NCBI GenBank assembly: GCA_024401095.1
Contig: JAKSLR010000032.1
Coordinates: 1-32,794, forward strand
DNA length: 32,794 nucleotides
From: Bacteroidaceae bacterium
GTDB taxonomy: Bacteria; Bacteroidota; Bacteroidia; Bacteroidales; Bacteroidaceae
Reading direction: 5' to 3'
Shown here: positions 12,895 to 22,045 of the stretch, piece by piece
Layout of the letters: each line of letters starts with the position of its first letter
Position numbering within the stretch: position 1 is the first letter of the stretch
Notes under the pieces: model-generated
What the model saw: the letters and a program-made list of their open reading frames with translations, nothing else
Database searches by the model: none
What the model was told of the DNA's origin: nothing
Program-made: the position numbers and the translations under genes

Positions 12895-14154
12895 TTATTT
12901 GTGAATAGTTTTCATGATCTTGCTGGACACGGCCAGCGGCACGATGCCGGTGGCAATGACGATGACAAAGAACACCGGATAGCCCAGTGTCTCCTGCAGG
13001 AAACCAGCTATGAATCCTGGCAGGGAAAAACCTAAGGTGGCATAAATGCTGCACCAGGTATAGTAATGTGCCTTTCCTGCACAGAAGAAGCGCAGAAAGC
13101 GCACGTAGGCAGCAAAGCCAAAGCCGTAAAAGAAACGCTCTGCAAAGACAAACAGGCTAACCAAGGCAAAATGCTCTATGGATAACAGACTGACCAACAA
13201 ATATCCCAGACAAGGGAAACTCATGCAGAGTGCCATGGTTTTGAGGTGTGTAGTAAGTCCTTCTTGCTTGATGGTCTTTATGCCGATGATGGAACCTGCC
13301 GATAATGCTATAAGGCCTATGGTTCCGTAGCAGAGACCCAGCTCCTGTGTACTGAGGGCTGCACCTCCACGACTTACCGGATCCAGCAGGAAGAGTGGAG
13401 TGATGATGGTTATCAAGGCTTGTGGCAGCGGATAGAACAAGAGGAAGAGTAGGGCTGCATTGGCTCCCTGCTGTTCAGTCAATTCACGGAAGGTGGCAAG
13501 TATACCTGCACCTCTGTTTTTCAGACGTTCTGCTACGCTCTCTTCGGGAAGAAGATCTGTGGATTTCCGAGGTGGCAGTGCGAAGGCATGATAGATCAGA
13601 CTTGCCAGAAAGCAGCCGGCCAGAATGAGGAATACCATGCTCCAGGAACTGGTAACTTTCCTACTCATGGTTTCCATGCCGCCTACAAACATGACCAGAA
13701 TGCCGGCAGCTGCCAGGGTTCCCAGTCGGTAACTGGCATTACTCAGGCTCTGGAAAAACTTGCGGTCTACTGTATTCAGTGTGGCATAAAGTACCTGTGT
13801 GGCGGTGGCATGAAAGATGTAACCTATAGAAATAAGACAGAAAAGTAAAAGGCTGGTGGTCTTATACCAGCTTCCTGCCGTGAAGTATAATCCCAGCAAA
13901 CCTGTAGTTATACAAGCCTGTCCTAATAGAATGAAATAACGGGCGGCACGTTTCAGGATGCGGCTTTCTGCCACTATGGGCTTGATGAGCCAGGTAATCA
14001 GAATCAGGCTGGCCATACAGGTAATTTCTGTGTGGGAAATACCTGTACGCTTGTAATAAATAACGCACAAGAGGGTCAAGATGACATAGGGCACAGCATC
14101 TGTAAAAAACAGTGTAGGTACCCACAGCCAGGGGCTTTTCTCTTTCTGCGACAT
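12895..14154 (-). CDS. MFS transporter, AmpG-like
   Basis: The 419 residues form a 12-helix major facilitator: N-terminal WVPTLFFTDAVPYVILTLLCVIYY resembles AmpG/muropeptide permeases, with further helices up to the C-terminal PVFFVIVIATGIVPLAVS. A substrate cannot be fixed from sequence; AmpG homologues carry N-acetylglucosaminyl-anhydro-muropeptides into the cytoplasm. The gene follows the SpoIID/LytB gene by 4 bp, which supports a cell-wall recycling role because SpoIID-type enzymes release peptidoglycan fragments. The link to muropeptides is inference from both features. Confidence 0.75.
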   Translation of the reverse strand: MSQKEKSPWLWVPTLFFTDAVPYVILTLLCVIYYKRTGISHTEITCMASLILITWLIKPIVAESRILKRAARYFILLGQACITTGLLGLYFTAGSWYKTTSLLLFCLISIGYIFHATATQVLYATLNTVDRKFFQSLSNASYRLGTLAAAGILVMFVGGMETMSRKVTSSWSMVFLILAGCFLASLIYHAFALPPRKSTDLLPEESVAERLKNRGAGILATFRELTEQQGANAALLFLLFYPLPQALITIITPLFLLDPVSRGGAALSTQELGLCYGTIGLIALSAGSIIGIKTIKQEGLTTHLKTMALCMSFPCLGYLLVSLLSIEHFALVSLFVFAERFFYGFGFAAYVRFLRFFCAGKAHYYTWCSIYATLGFSLPGFIAGFLQETLGYPVFFVIVIATGIVPLAVSSKIMKTIHK

Positions 14155-14158
14155 CCGG

Positions 14159-15454
14159 TTATTCGTAATCTTTTATCAATTCTGAGGTAGGATAGTAATG
14201 CTGTAGAATGGCATCGTACTTGTATCCCTTGGCTGCCATGAGGGCAGCGCCTATCTGGCAAAGTCCCACACCATGTCCCCAACCGGCACCTTTCAGCACA
14301 AACTTTCCGTTTTCCTGATCTACCACGAAGGCACTGCTGTAGAGATGACTCTCTGAGAGGGCATGGCGGATTTCCAGTTCCTTTCCGATGATTCGTTTCT
14401 TACGGCTTCCTACAATGCGCAGGCGGTCAATACGACCGGATGTTCCACGGTGTAGCGGTTCCAAGACCTTAATCTTACCGTAGTTCATGCCTGTACGACG
14501 CTTGATGAGGTCACTGAGTTGTTCTGGGGTATATTCCACCTTCCAGCGGAAGAAATTATTTGTTTCCTGGTCGTAGTTGTTCAACACCTGACGCAGTACA
14601 TCCTTGTCCTTGGTGTTGCAGAAAGCTTCCGGTTCAGCTTCTATCCATGCTCTGGCACCTTCCTCGGTAGTGAGGTCTGGTACGGTAGCCTCATTCATGC
14701 TGTCTAGCTTTCCTACCAGATAAGGGAAATCCTTGTTTTCCCAGCAGGTGGAGAATTTCTCCATCACACCACCACAGCACTTGGAGAAACGGGCGTCGCA
14801 GATCTGACCGTCGTATTTCATTACAATGCCACGGGTAGATTGTACGGCAGCATAGACATTCGGGTTGCTGGCGCGGGTGATACCTTGATAGCGTTGGCAA
14901 TGGTCGTCGGCACAGACGTCGAAGAGGGTATGGTCATCGTGATCCTGCCAGCGTACCAGTTCTGCCGATGTATCCATGGCACCTTCGGTGCTTTTGCTCT
15001 TGGTAAAGCTGCTGCGGTGCTGCATCTGAGCCAATAGCCAGGAACGACTGATGATGGCATGAGCCTTGAGGAGCTCTACGCCTGCTGTAGCGCTCATCTC
15101 AGAAGAGATGACGCTGCAGAGGTAATCTTCTACCGGAAGTTGATTAATAGCCACAACTGAGTTTGCTTCTTCACGGAAGGTCAGGCTTCCGTTGAAGGTT
15201 TGGTTTTCACGTCTTTCCCAATGGAACTGCACGCCAATGGTCACGTCTTCCAAGGTAAAATAGGTTCCCTTTCCCTGTGGAATGAAAAACAACTGACCGT
15301 AACGTACACCTTTCCATTCCACTCCACCAGGTACCCATTTGACAATCTGGTTACCGCTTACCAATCCCTGTGCACTGACGAAATATCCGCGCAGGTTAAA
15401 GTGGATTTCTTTGGAATGCATGATTCCCACACTCACTTGTGGCTCTTTGTTCAT
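14159..15454 (-). CDS. SpoIID/LytB domain protein
   Basis: The 431-residue protein has the SpoIID/LytB core. The segment LPVEDYLCSVISSEM holds the conserved glutamate of the SpoIID lytic transglycosylase, followed by LLKAHAIISRSWLLA, and the signature GWGHGVGLCQIGAALMA lies near the C terminus. In Bacillus, SpoIID cuts peptidoglycan stripped of stem peptides, and LytB enhances amidase activity. Non-sporulating Bacteroidales carry it without the sporulation partners. No typical signal peptide is seen at the chosen start (MNKEPQVSVGIMHSKEIHF), which is odd for a cell-wall enzyme. It is 9 bp behind the GT2-DUF4922 gene and 4 bp before the AmpG-like gene. Confidence 0.87.
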   Translation of the reverse strand: MNKEPQVSVGIMHSKEIHFNLRGYFVSAQGLVSGNQIVKWVPGGVEWKGVRYGQLFFIPQGKGTYFTLEDVTIGVQFHWERRENQTFNGSLTFREEANSVVAINQLPVEDYLCSVISSEMSATAGVELLKAHAIISRSWLLAQMQHRSSFTKSKSTEGAMDTSAELVRWQDHDDHTLFDVCADDHCQRYQGITRASNPNVYAAVQSTRGIVMKYDGQICDARFSKCCGGVMEKFSTCWENKDFPYLVGKLDSMNEATVPDLTTEEGARAWIEAEPEAFCNTKDKDVLRQVLNNYDQETNNFFRWKVEYTPEQLSDLIKRRTGMNYGKIKVLEPLHRGTSGRIDRLRIVGSRKKRIIGKELEIRHALSESHLYSSAFVVDQENGKFVLKGAGWGHGVGLCQIGAALMAAKGYKYDAILQHYYPTSELIKDYE

Positions 15455-15463
15455 AAGCTTCTT

Positions 15464-17899
15464 TTATTTCAGTTTTTCTACAATCTGTGCAAATGTCTCT
15501 GGGTTTACACCGCACTCGGCGATGATGCCTTGTACCTGAGCGGTCTTCAGCTTCTTGAAGTCCTCTTCGCGTGGAAGAATGACAAGACCTGCCATATCCA
15601 GTGCTCCTGGACTTACCATTGCCTGTGCTTCGCCTTCGGCAAAGTAGCAGTCAGGACGGTGCTTGGCGCGTGGAATAATTACGGTGACGTGAATATCTCC
15701 ATAAGGCGTGTAGCGTTGTGTCCATCCCAGAAGGTTCATACCTGGTTCTGCCTCGCCTTCCTGCAGTGGAAGTGCTGCATAGATCTTCTGGAAAAGCTGG
15801 TTCTGGCTGTGCTCCAAGGCGCTGATCATGACCAGACATGGTGCACAGCTGTCGGTTACCTGGTAAAGGGCTATCTTTTCTTCGTCAACCAGCAGATCCT
15901 TTGCCTTGAGCTGCTCGTTGTCTATTCTTTCTTTAATAAGGTTGACCAGCGGAAGTGCTGCTCCGTTACCCATCTGGAAATGCAGGTGATCGGGTGCCGA
16001 TGCGCCGCACTTAGGACCATTGTAGAAGACCACCATCTCCTCGGAGTTCTCAGAGCTGTTCATGGCAGCCAAGCGCTCAAAGGCAACAAAGTTGTGCTGG
16101 ATGAGCTGTAACTCGTGTTTCAGGGATGGTATGGTGTAATGGTCCTTCAAGATAGGGAATGGATTGACCAGCAATTCATATCCCGGAATGGTCATTTGGC
16201 TGTATTGTTCTGCAGGACGGTTCTTGTCGCAAAGGAAACAAGGACGTTCTGCCAGTGATTTTTTATCAAGTTTTGCTCCAGTTGAGCGAATGCGTGCAGG
16301 GTTGAACTGCAGAGTCACCGCTTTTGCGCCAGAACCTTTCTGCTTGGTCTTCACTCCATAGAGGTCAGATACATGCTGGTCGAAATCTTCCCAAGTCATG
16401 CGTTGGATGAGGTCCTTAGGTGCCTGTTTGTTGTAGGCTATACGTGCCTTAAGCTCAGCAGTACGGATGCTGTCCTTGTAGAGATTGTTTGCATTTACCT
16501 TCTCACGGCTCAGGGCAGAATCGGAGTTTCCTTCCCATCGGCGGCACAGGTAAAGCTCGTCGTAGATACGTCCAATGCGGTAGTGACGGCTGATCTTCAA
16601 TCCCATGAAATAATCTTCGCCATAGCTGGTGTTAGGGAACTGAATCTCACGTGCAATAGGGGTATAGAAAGCGCGAGGAGCACCTAAGCCGTTGATGCGT
16701 AATGCATTGTTACGTCCATTGTCTTCAGTCCACTCTGCATGGGTAATCATGCCAGGAGGGAGTGTCTCCAATGCGAAGTTGCACATGCGGTAAGAGCCGA
16801 TGACCATGGCGCAGTTCTCCTCGTAGAACTTGTCTACAATGGTCTGCAGGGTGTTTGGAGAAGAATACAGGTCGTCACTATCTAACTGTACGGCAAATCG
16901 TCCACACTTGCTGTGCATGATGGCCATGTTCCAGCAACCGCCAATACCCAAGTCGTTTCTTTCAGGGATGATATGGATGACACGTGGGTCATTCTTGAAC
17001 TCTTCAATGGCTTCTGTAGTACCGTCGGTAGAGCCGTTGTCTACGATAATGAGGTTGAATGGGAACTTGGTTTCCTGAGTCAATACACTCTGGATGGCAT
17101 CGCGAATGGTACGGACACGGTTGCGTACAGGAATGATGACTGATGCTTCTACCGGGAACTCATCAGCAGTGATGTCCATAGGGTAGTAGTCGCCAGGTTC
17201 CAGATAACCGTAATGTTCCTCTTCCTGCAGGTACCAGGTGCAAACCTCTTCCATTTCAATCTGACGGTCACGGTTGCGAGGATCCACATAGTCAAATTGC
17301 TTCTCACCGGATTTGCGCAGGTCAAGTTCCTGTTCGGTATAGATCTTCTCCTGGATGTGGAAAATATGATCGGACATCTCCAGGCGGATGGCATACCAGA
17401 TGGCATGTTTCAGTTCTGTAATGAAAGAATCGGCTGTAAGCAGGAAGAACTGCTTCAGCTGGTCGGTTTGATAAAGGAGAACTGATCCGAAATCGAAATC
17501 ATCGCGAAGGCTTCCCATCTGGTAATCGATGCAAGGTGCAGGTTTTGTCTCACCTCCCTCGATGCTCCAGTGATCGGCATAGGTGAGGTAAGCCTGTGCG
17601 TCGGCAGCGTTATTCACAAAACGCTCCAGTGCAAGGTAGGTAAATGTTACTGGCTGTTCCTTGAAATAAACCAGTGTATAAGGCGCCTTAGCCTTCTGGG
17701 CGATGGTCTGTGCTGCCTCGTAAGTGTAAAGGGATGGAATATCTAATCGTTCACAGCCTTCAATCTCTTCCTGAGAGGATTCAGCTGTGCAAAGGAGGAA
17801 AATATGATTTACCTCCTTGCTTTCCTTAAGACTGGAAACGGTTGCCTGTGCCTGTTCTGGGTTCAGGTAAGGTATAAAGCAATCAATGTTCTTACTCAT
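15464..17899 (-). CDS. GT2 glycosyltransferase fused to DUF4922 phosphorylase-like domain
   Basis: Residues about 252-480 form a GT2 glycosyltransferase: ASVIIPVRNRVRT, LIIVDNGSTDGT, the DxD-like QLDSDD (338-343) and GEDYFMG (427-433). The C-terminal DUF4922 part (about 500-811) looks like the GalT/Ap4A-phosphorylase branch of the HIT superfamily: CFLC (554-557, possible zinc site), NPFPILKDHYTIPS, and the catalytic-type H638-x-H640-x-Q642. Such enzymes move a nucleotide-phosphate or split a nucleotide-sugar. The fusion could link nucleotide-sugar turnover to transfer of the sugar. Residues 1-250 are an unassigned domain with another GT-like start (IDCFIPYLNPEQA). It leads the operon, with SD-like AAAGGAT just before the ATG. 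Confidence 0.85.
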   Translation of the reverse strand: MSKNIDCFIPYLNPEQAQATVSSLKESKEVNHIFLLCTAESSQEEIEGCERLDIPSLYTYEAAQTIAQKAKAPYTLVYFKEQPVTFTYLALERFVNNAADAQAYLTYADHWSIEGGETKPAPCIDYQMGSLRDDFDFGSVLLYQTDQLKQFFLLTADSFITELKHAIWYAIRLEMSDHIFHIQEKIYTEQELDLRKSGEKQFDYVDPRNRDRQIEMEEVCTWYLQEEEHYGYLEPGDYYPMDITADEFPVEASVIIPVRNRVRTIRDAIQSVLTQETKFPFNLIIVDNGSTDGTTEAIEEFKNDPRVIHIIPERNDLGIGGCWNMAIMHSKCGRFAVQLDSDDLYSSPNTLQTIVDKFYEENCAMVIGSYRMCNFALETLPPGMITHAEWTEDNGRNNALRINGLGAPRAFYTPIAREIQFPNTSYGEDYFMGLKISRHYRIGRIYDELYLCRRWEGNSDSALSREKVNANNLYKDSIRTAELKARIAYNKQAPKDLIQRMTWEDFDQHVSDLYGVKTKQKGSGAKAVTLQFNPARIRSTGAKLDKKSLAERPCFLCDKNRPAEQYSQMTIPGYELLVNPFPILKDHYTIPSLKHELQLIQHNFVAFERLAAMNSSENSEEMVVFYNGPKCGASAPDHLHFQMGNGAALPLVNLIKERIDNEQLKAKDLLVDEEKIALYQVTDSCAPCLVMISALEHSQNQLFQKIYAALPLQEGEAEPGMNLLGWTQRYTPYGDIHVTVIIPRAKHRPDCYFAEGEAQAMVSPGALDMAGLVILPREEDFKKLKTAQVQGIIAECGVNPETFAQIVEKLK

Positions 17900-17939
17900 A
17901 ACTTATCCTTTTAGTTTAATAGTTGTTTAAAATTACTTG

Positions 17940-17947
17940 CAAATATA
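17940..17947 (-). promoter_or_regulatory. -7 box of the GT2-DUF4922 operon
   Basis: TATATTTG on the minus strand, about 40 bp before the ATG. The upstream element is poor, but the box and divergent layout with the rlmN promoter support the call. Confidence 0.5.
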
Positions 17948-17965
17948 ACTAAAGTAAATTGTTTT

Positions 17966-17997
17966 TTCGCTTTAGTCGCGTTTTTTTTGTAAATTTG
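17966..17997 (+). promoter_or_regulatory. Promoter of rlmN
   Basis: TTCG (17966-17969) and TAAATTTG (17990-17997) are separated by 20 bp; the -7 box is a full match and the -33 is one off. Only about 20 bp remain to the ATG at 18018. Confidence 0.6.
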
Positions 17998-18017
17998 TAG
18001 CCGATTTTGACAAAGAT

Positions 18018-19073
18018 ATGGAGAAAAAGAAACTTTTAGGAATGACGCTTACAGATTTACAGCTTGCTGTAAAATCTTTAGGAATGCCTGGATTCACAGC
18101 TAAACAGATAGCACAATGGATCTACGGCAAAAGGGTGCGTTCCATCGACCAGATGACCAATTTGAGTGCCAAGAACCGTGAAATATTGGCTGCATCTTTC
18201 GAAATAGGTGCAACAGAACCGGTGGATAGCATGCACTCTGTGGATGGCACCATCAAGTATCTTTTCCATACCAGCGACAAGCAGTACATAGAGAGCGTCT
18301 ATATTCCCGATGATGACAGAGCTACACTTTGTGTATCCAGTCAGGTGGGATGTAAGATGGGCTGCAAGTTCTGCATGACAGGAAGGCAAGGTTTTCACGG
18401 CCACCTGACTGTTACCGATATCCTGAATCAGATCTATTCACTGCCAGAAAGCGAAAAACTGACCAATGTGGTATTCATGGGACAGGGTGAACCTTTCGAC
18501 AATCTGGACAATGTGCTAAAAGCCACAGAGATACTCACAGCCGATTACGGCTGGGCATGGAGCCCAAAGCGCATTACCGTTTCTTCTGTAGGATTAAAGA
18601 AGGGCTTGGAGCGTTTCTTGAATGAGAGTCAGTGTCATCTGGCTATCTCCCTGCATTGCCCTGTACCACAGGAACGTGCTGCACTGATGCCAGCCGAAAA
18701 AGCTTTTTCCATTCGCGATGTGGTATCTCTATTGCGTGAATACGACTGGTCACATCAGCGCCGACTCTCCTTTGAGTACATTGTCTTTGGCGGCCTGAAT
18801 GATTCATTGGCATACGGTAAGGAACTGGTAAAGCTATTGAAAGGATTGGAGTGCAGAATCAACCTGATCCGATTCCATCAGATACCAGATTCTGACTTGA
18901 AAAATACCGAACCTGAGCAGATGGTAAAGCTCCGCGACTACCTTACACAACACGGAATATTTACGACCATACGTGCCAGTAGAGGAGAAGATATTTATGC
19001 TGCCTGCGGTCTCTTAAGTACTGCAAAACAGCAGAGTGAACAAAATGGTAACACAGAAGCAGGGTACAAGTAA
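18018..19073 (+). CDS. rlmN: 23S rRNA/tRNA A2503/A37 methyltransferase RlmN
   Basis: A radical SAM methyltransferase that methylates C2 of adenine in 23S rRNA and some tRNAs. The iron-sulfur cysteines are C112-x3-C116-x2-C119 (GCKMGCKFCMTG), followed by a typical GQGEP motif (FMGQGEPFDN) and the second catalytic cysteine C330 in EDIYAACGLL. Length (351) is normal. It has its own promoter and is followed 81 bp later by the DUF4837 gene, which has a promoter-like box, so it may be only partly linked to the downstream operon. Confidence 0.96.
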   Translation: MEKKKLLGMTLTDLQLAVKSLGMPGFTAKQIAQWIYGKRVRSIDQMTNLSAKNREILAASFEIGATEPVDSMHSVDGTIKYLFHTSDKQYIESVYIPDDDRATLCVSSQVGCKMGCKFCMTGRQGFHGHLTVTDILNQIYSLPESEKLTNVVFMGQGEPFDNLDNVLKATEILTADYGWAWSPKRITVSSVGLKKGLERFLNESQCHLAISLHCPVPQERAALMPAEKAFSIRDVVSLLREYDWSHQRRLSFEYIVFGGLNDSLAYGKELVKLLKGLECRINLIRFHQIPDSDLKNTEPEQMVKLRDYLTQHGIFTTIRASRGEDIYAACGLLSTAKQQSEQNGNTEAGYK

Positions 19074-19092
19074 ACGAATTGTGAACGTGCTT

Positions 19093-19126
19093 TTTGTGGT
19101 GCATACAGTTTCTTCAGCTATATTTG
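19093..19126 (+). promoter_or_regulatory. Candidate promoter for the DUF4837-pdxA-lipid operon
   Basis: TTTG (19093-19096) and TATATTTG (19119-19126); the 22-bp spacing is slightly long for the Bacteroidetes consensus. Confidence 0.45.
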
Positions 19127-19154
19127 CTGTTAGAAACATATAAAACCTAAAAAT

Positions 19155-20252
19155 ATGAAGAAAGTAACTTTTATACTTTGTGTGGTATTGACACTGTTGT
19201 CTTCCTGTAGAAACAGCCAAGGTGAAGTAAGTTTCCTGCCTGTATCAAGTGGTCGCCCTTATGAGATGCTGCTTGTCATTGACAAAGATATGTATGAGCG
19301 CCCTGTAGGTCGTGTGCTCCACGATGTACTCTGCAGCGATGTGCCAGGTCTTCCTCAGCATGAGCCACAATTCCGCGTCAGTACCACGCCAATGTCAGGT
19401 TTCGACCGTACCTATAAGATTTTCCGAAATATCATTGTTGTGAACATTGATCCAAACCGCTTCACTACCACCAAGTTTAAGTTTGTGCGCGATTTGAATG
19501 CCACTCCACAGATGATCATGACCATCAATTCCCCTTCAGAGGCAGAGATGGGTGAATACGTTTACAAACACAAGGATGTCATCCTGGATTTCTTTGTAAA
19601 GGCAGAGCTTAACCGTATGATCAAGCTCCTGGAGCGTAATCATGCCGAGAATGTGGCATCGGTAGCCAAGAACATGTTCGACTGTGAGGTATGGGTACCT
19701 ACCGACCTGAATGCCATCAAGAAAGGAAAAGATTTCTTCTGGGCATCAGAACAAGGTAATAACCTGTTGAACTTCTGCATGTATTCCTATCCTTATACCA
19801 GCAGCAAAATCTTTACCCCAGAGTATTTCATGCACAAGCGTGATTCAGTCATGGAAAAGAACATTCCAGGTGCCAAGGAAGGCATGCATATGGCTACACA
19901 GGTGTTTAAGGGACAGCCACTCATTGAGAGCGAACACATAGTGGTTAGACATGCATTTGCTCAGCAGGTGAGAGGATTGTGGGAAATTACCAATGACAAC
20001 ATGGGTGGTCCTTTCGTTTCTCATGTCCGAGTAGATACTGTAAACCAGAAAGTTATTGTGGCAGAGGGATTCTTGTATCTGCCAAACGAACCAAAGAAAC
20101 GCGACCAGATGCGTAAGCTGGAAGCAGCATTATATACCCTTCAGCTCCCTGCAGAAAAGGTAACTGAGCTGGAGACAGAGGGCGTAGAAGAAACCGACAG
20201 CACAGAAGTGAGCGGAAAATTAAAGAATGTATCTAAAGATAAACAAAAATAA
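19155..20252 (+). CDS. DUF4837 family lipoprotein
   Basis: A lipoprotein signal ends in LLSSC (C18). The mature part matches DUF4837, which is restricted to Bacteroidetes: LPVSSGRPYEMLLVIDKDMYE near the start, FRNIIVVNIDP, and GPFVSHVRVDTVNQKVIVAEGFLY late. Its function is not known. Its place ahead of pdxA and the lipid genes (3 bp gap to pdxA) suggests a role in the envelope, but rlmN/DUF4837 adjacency may be only a conserved neighbourhood. The C-terminal tail is Glu/Lys-rich and low in complexity. Confidence 0.88.
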   Translation: MKKVTFILCVVLTLLSSCRNSQGEVSFLPVSSGRPYEMLLVIDKDMYERPVGRVLHDVLCSDVPGLPQHEPQFRVSTTPMSGFDRTYKIFRNIIVVNIDPNRFTTTKFKFVRDLNATPQMIMTINSPSEAEMGEYVYKHKDVILDFFVKAELNRMIKLLERNHAENVASVAKNMFDCEVWVPTDLNAIKKGKDFFWASEQGNNLLNFCMYSYPYTSSKIFTPEYFMHKRDSVMEKNIPGAKEGMHMATQVFKGQPLIESEHIVVRHAFAQQVRGLWEITNDNMGGPFVSHVRVDTVNQKVIVAEGFLYLPNEPKKRDQMRKLEAALYTLQLPAEKVTELETEGVEETDSTEVSGKLKNVSKDKQK

Positions 20253-20255
20253 AGA

Positions 20256-21347
20256 ATGGACAGAAAAATCAGAGTAGGTATTACACAGGGTGATATCAAC
20301 GGAATTGGTTACGAGTTGATTCTCAAGACTTTCTCTGAACCAATGTTGATGGATATGTGTACTCCTATCATATATGGTTCGCCAAAAGTGGCAACTTTTC
20401 ACCGTAAGGCACTGGAACTGAATACTACATTTGTAACCATCGAATCGGCAGAAGATGCAGTAGAAGGAAAGCTTAATTTGGTGACTTGCTTTGAAGAGGA
20501 GGTAAAGATAGAACTGGGTAAGGCAACCCAAGAATCAGGTGCTGCAGCACTCATTGCTTTGGAGTATGCCATGCAAGATTATGAAAATGGTCTCATCGAT
20601 GCACTTGTCACTGCACCTGTGAATGCCCATGTCATGCAGAATGACAACATTCATTTCCAGGGTCATACTGAATACTTGGAAGAGAAGTTGGGTGAGGGAC
20701 AGAAGGCACTGATGATTCTTTTGAAAGATCAGTTCCGTGTAGCATTGGTAACAGAGCACATTCCTGTCAAGGACATTGCTTCTACCATCACCAAGGAGCT
20801 TATTATGGAGAAGGCTACAACCCTCTTTGATTCACTTCAGCATGATTTCCTCATCAACAACCCACGCATTGCAGTCTTGGCATTGAATCCTCATGCAGGT
20901 GATGAGAATCTACTGGGTATGGAAGAGACTGATAAAATCATTCCTGCCATAGAAGAACTTCGAGATAATGGTATTCAGTGTTTTGGCCCATATGCGGCTG
21001 AAGGTTTCTTCGGTTCAGATAACTTGACCAAATTTGATGCTGTACTGGCTATGTATCATGATCAGGCGCTGATTCCTTTCCGCTCACTGGGAATGTACGA
21101 AGGTGTGAACTATACTGCTGGTCTTCCACTGATACGTACAGCACCTGCACATGGCACAGGATATGACATTGCCGGCAAGAATGAAGCCGATGAAACTGCA
21201 TTCCGCAATGCAGTTTATGCAGTTATAGACATCTATCGTTGCCGCAGATCTGATGACTATGCAAACCGTAATCCGCTGCGTAAGTTGTTTACTGCAAAAC
21301 GTGACGACAGTGATAAGCTGAAATTAGACGAGGAGGAAGCATCATGA
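20256..21347 (+). CDS. pdxA: 4-hydroxythreonine-4-phosphate dehydrogenase
   Basis: PdxA oxidises 4-phosphohydroxy-L-threonine in pyridoxal phosphate synthesis. The three metal-binding histidines are visible: H137 (GHTEYLEEKLG), H213 (NPHAGDEN) and H268 (MYHDQALIPFR), plus the N-terminal GITQGDINGIGYE. It is full length (363). Its last four bases overlap the start of the nucleotidyltransferase gene (ATGA). PdxA relatives can act on other 4-phosphorylated acids such as D-threonate 4-phosphate, so a link to head-group synthesis cannot be ruled out, though the vitamin B6 role is the default. Confidence 0.93.
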   Translation: MDRKIRVGITQGDINGIGYELILKTFSEPMLMDMCTPIIYGSPKVATFHRKALELNTTFVTIESAEDAVEGKLNLVTCFEEEVKIELGKATQESGAAALIALEYAMQDYENGLIDALVTAPVNAHVMQNDNIHFQGHTEYLEEKLGEGQKALMILLKDQFRVALVTEHIPVKDIASTITKELIMEKATTLFDSLQHDFLINNPRIAVLALNPHAGDENLLGMEETDKIIPAIEELRDNGIQCFGPYAAEGFFGSDNLTKFDAVLAMYHDQALIPFRSLGMYEGVNYTAGLPLIRTAPAHGTGYDIAGKNEADETAFRNAVYAVIDIYRCRRSDDYANRNPLRKLFTAKRDDSDKLKLDEEEAS

Positions 21348-22045
21348 AATTTGCAATCATAGCTGCAGGAGAAGGCTCACGTTTGGCTCAGGAAGGCATT
21401 GAGCTGCCAAAACCATTGGTCAAGATCAACGGAGAAGCATTGATTGATCGTCTTATCCGTATTTTTACTGAGCAAGGTGCCGAGGAAATAGATATCATCG
21501 TAAACTGCCTGCATCCTCAGACTAAGGCACATCTGGATGAACTGGTTACCAAGGTTCCACTGAAGATTGTCCAGAAGACAACTCCAAGTTCCATGCATAG
21601 TTTCTTTGAGTTGAGCAAGTTCCTGGAAGGTGAGCGTTTCTGCCTGACTACAGTTGACACCATCTTCCGTGAAGACGAGTTTGCCAAGTATATCCAGGCT
21701 TTCAAGGAGAGTGATAAAGACGGTATGATGGCAGTGACCGATTTCATTGACGATGAGAAGCCTTTGTACATCTCTACCGATGATGACATGAACATCAAGG
21801 GATTCCTTGATGCCAATACTGACAACTGTAAATACATCTCCGGTGGCATTTATTGCCTTGGACCTAAGGCCATTGATACTTTGAAAGGATGTATGGAGAA
21901 AGGCATGGCTAGAATGCGTAATTTCCAGCGTCAGCTGGTATTCGATGGCTTGAAACTGGAGGCTTATCGCTTCGGTAAGATTCTAGATGTGGATCATGCC
22001 GGAGACATTGTCAAGGCCGAGAATTTCGTCACTGGCAAAGAATGA
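21344..22045 (+). CDS. MobA/GlmU-like NTP transferase
   Basis: A single-domain nucleotidyltransferase of 233 residues. The nucleotide-binding start is AAGEGSRLAQEG (7-18) with LPKPLVKING (21-30); the metal-binding aspartate is D105 (LTTVDTIF) and a second DVD lies at 215-217 near the C terminus. Such enzymes join a sugar or alcohol phosphate to NTP; next to a CDP-alcohol phosphatidyltransferase it is most simply a CTP-dependent enzyme that makes the CDP-activated head group, though the substrate is unknown. It overlaps pdxA and the next gene by 4 bp each. Confidence 0.85.
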   Translation: MKFAIIAAGEGSRLAQEGIELPKPLVKINGEALIDRLIRIFTEQGAEEIDIIVNCLHPQTKAHLDELVTKVPLKIVQKTTPSSMHSFFELSKFLEGERFCLTTVDTIFREDEFAKYIQAFKESDKDGMMAVTDFIDDEKPLYISTDDDMNIKGFLDANTDNCKYISGGIYCLGPKAIDTLKGCMEKGMARMRNFQRQLVFDGLKLEAYRFGKILDVDHAGDIVKAENFVTGKE

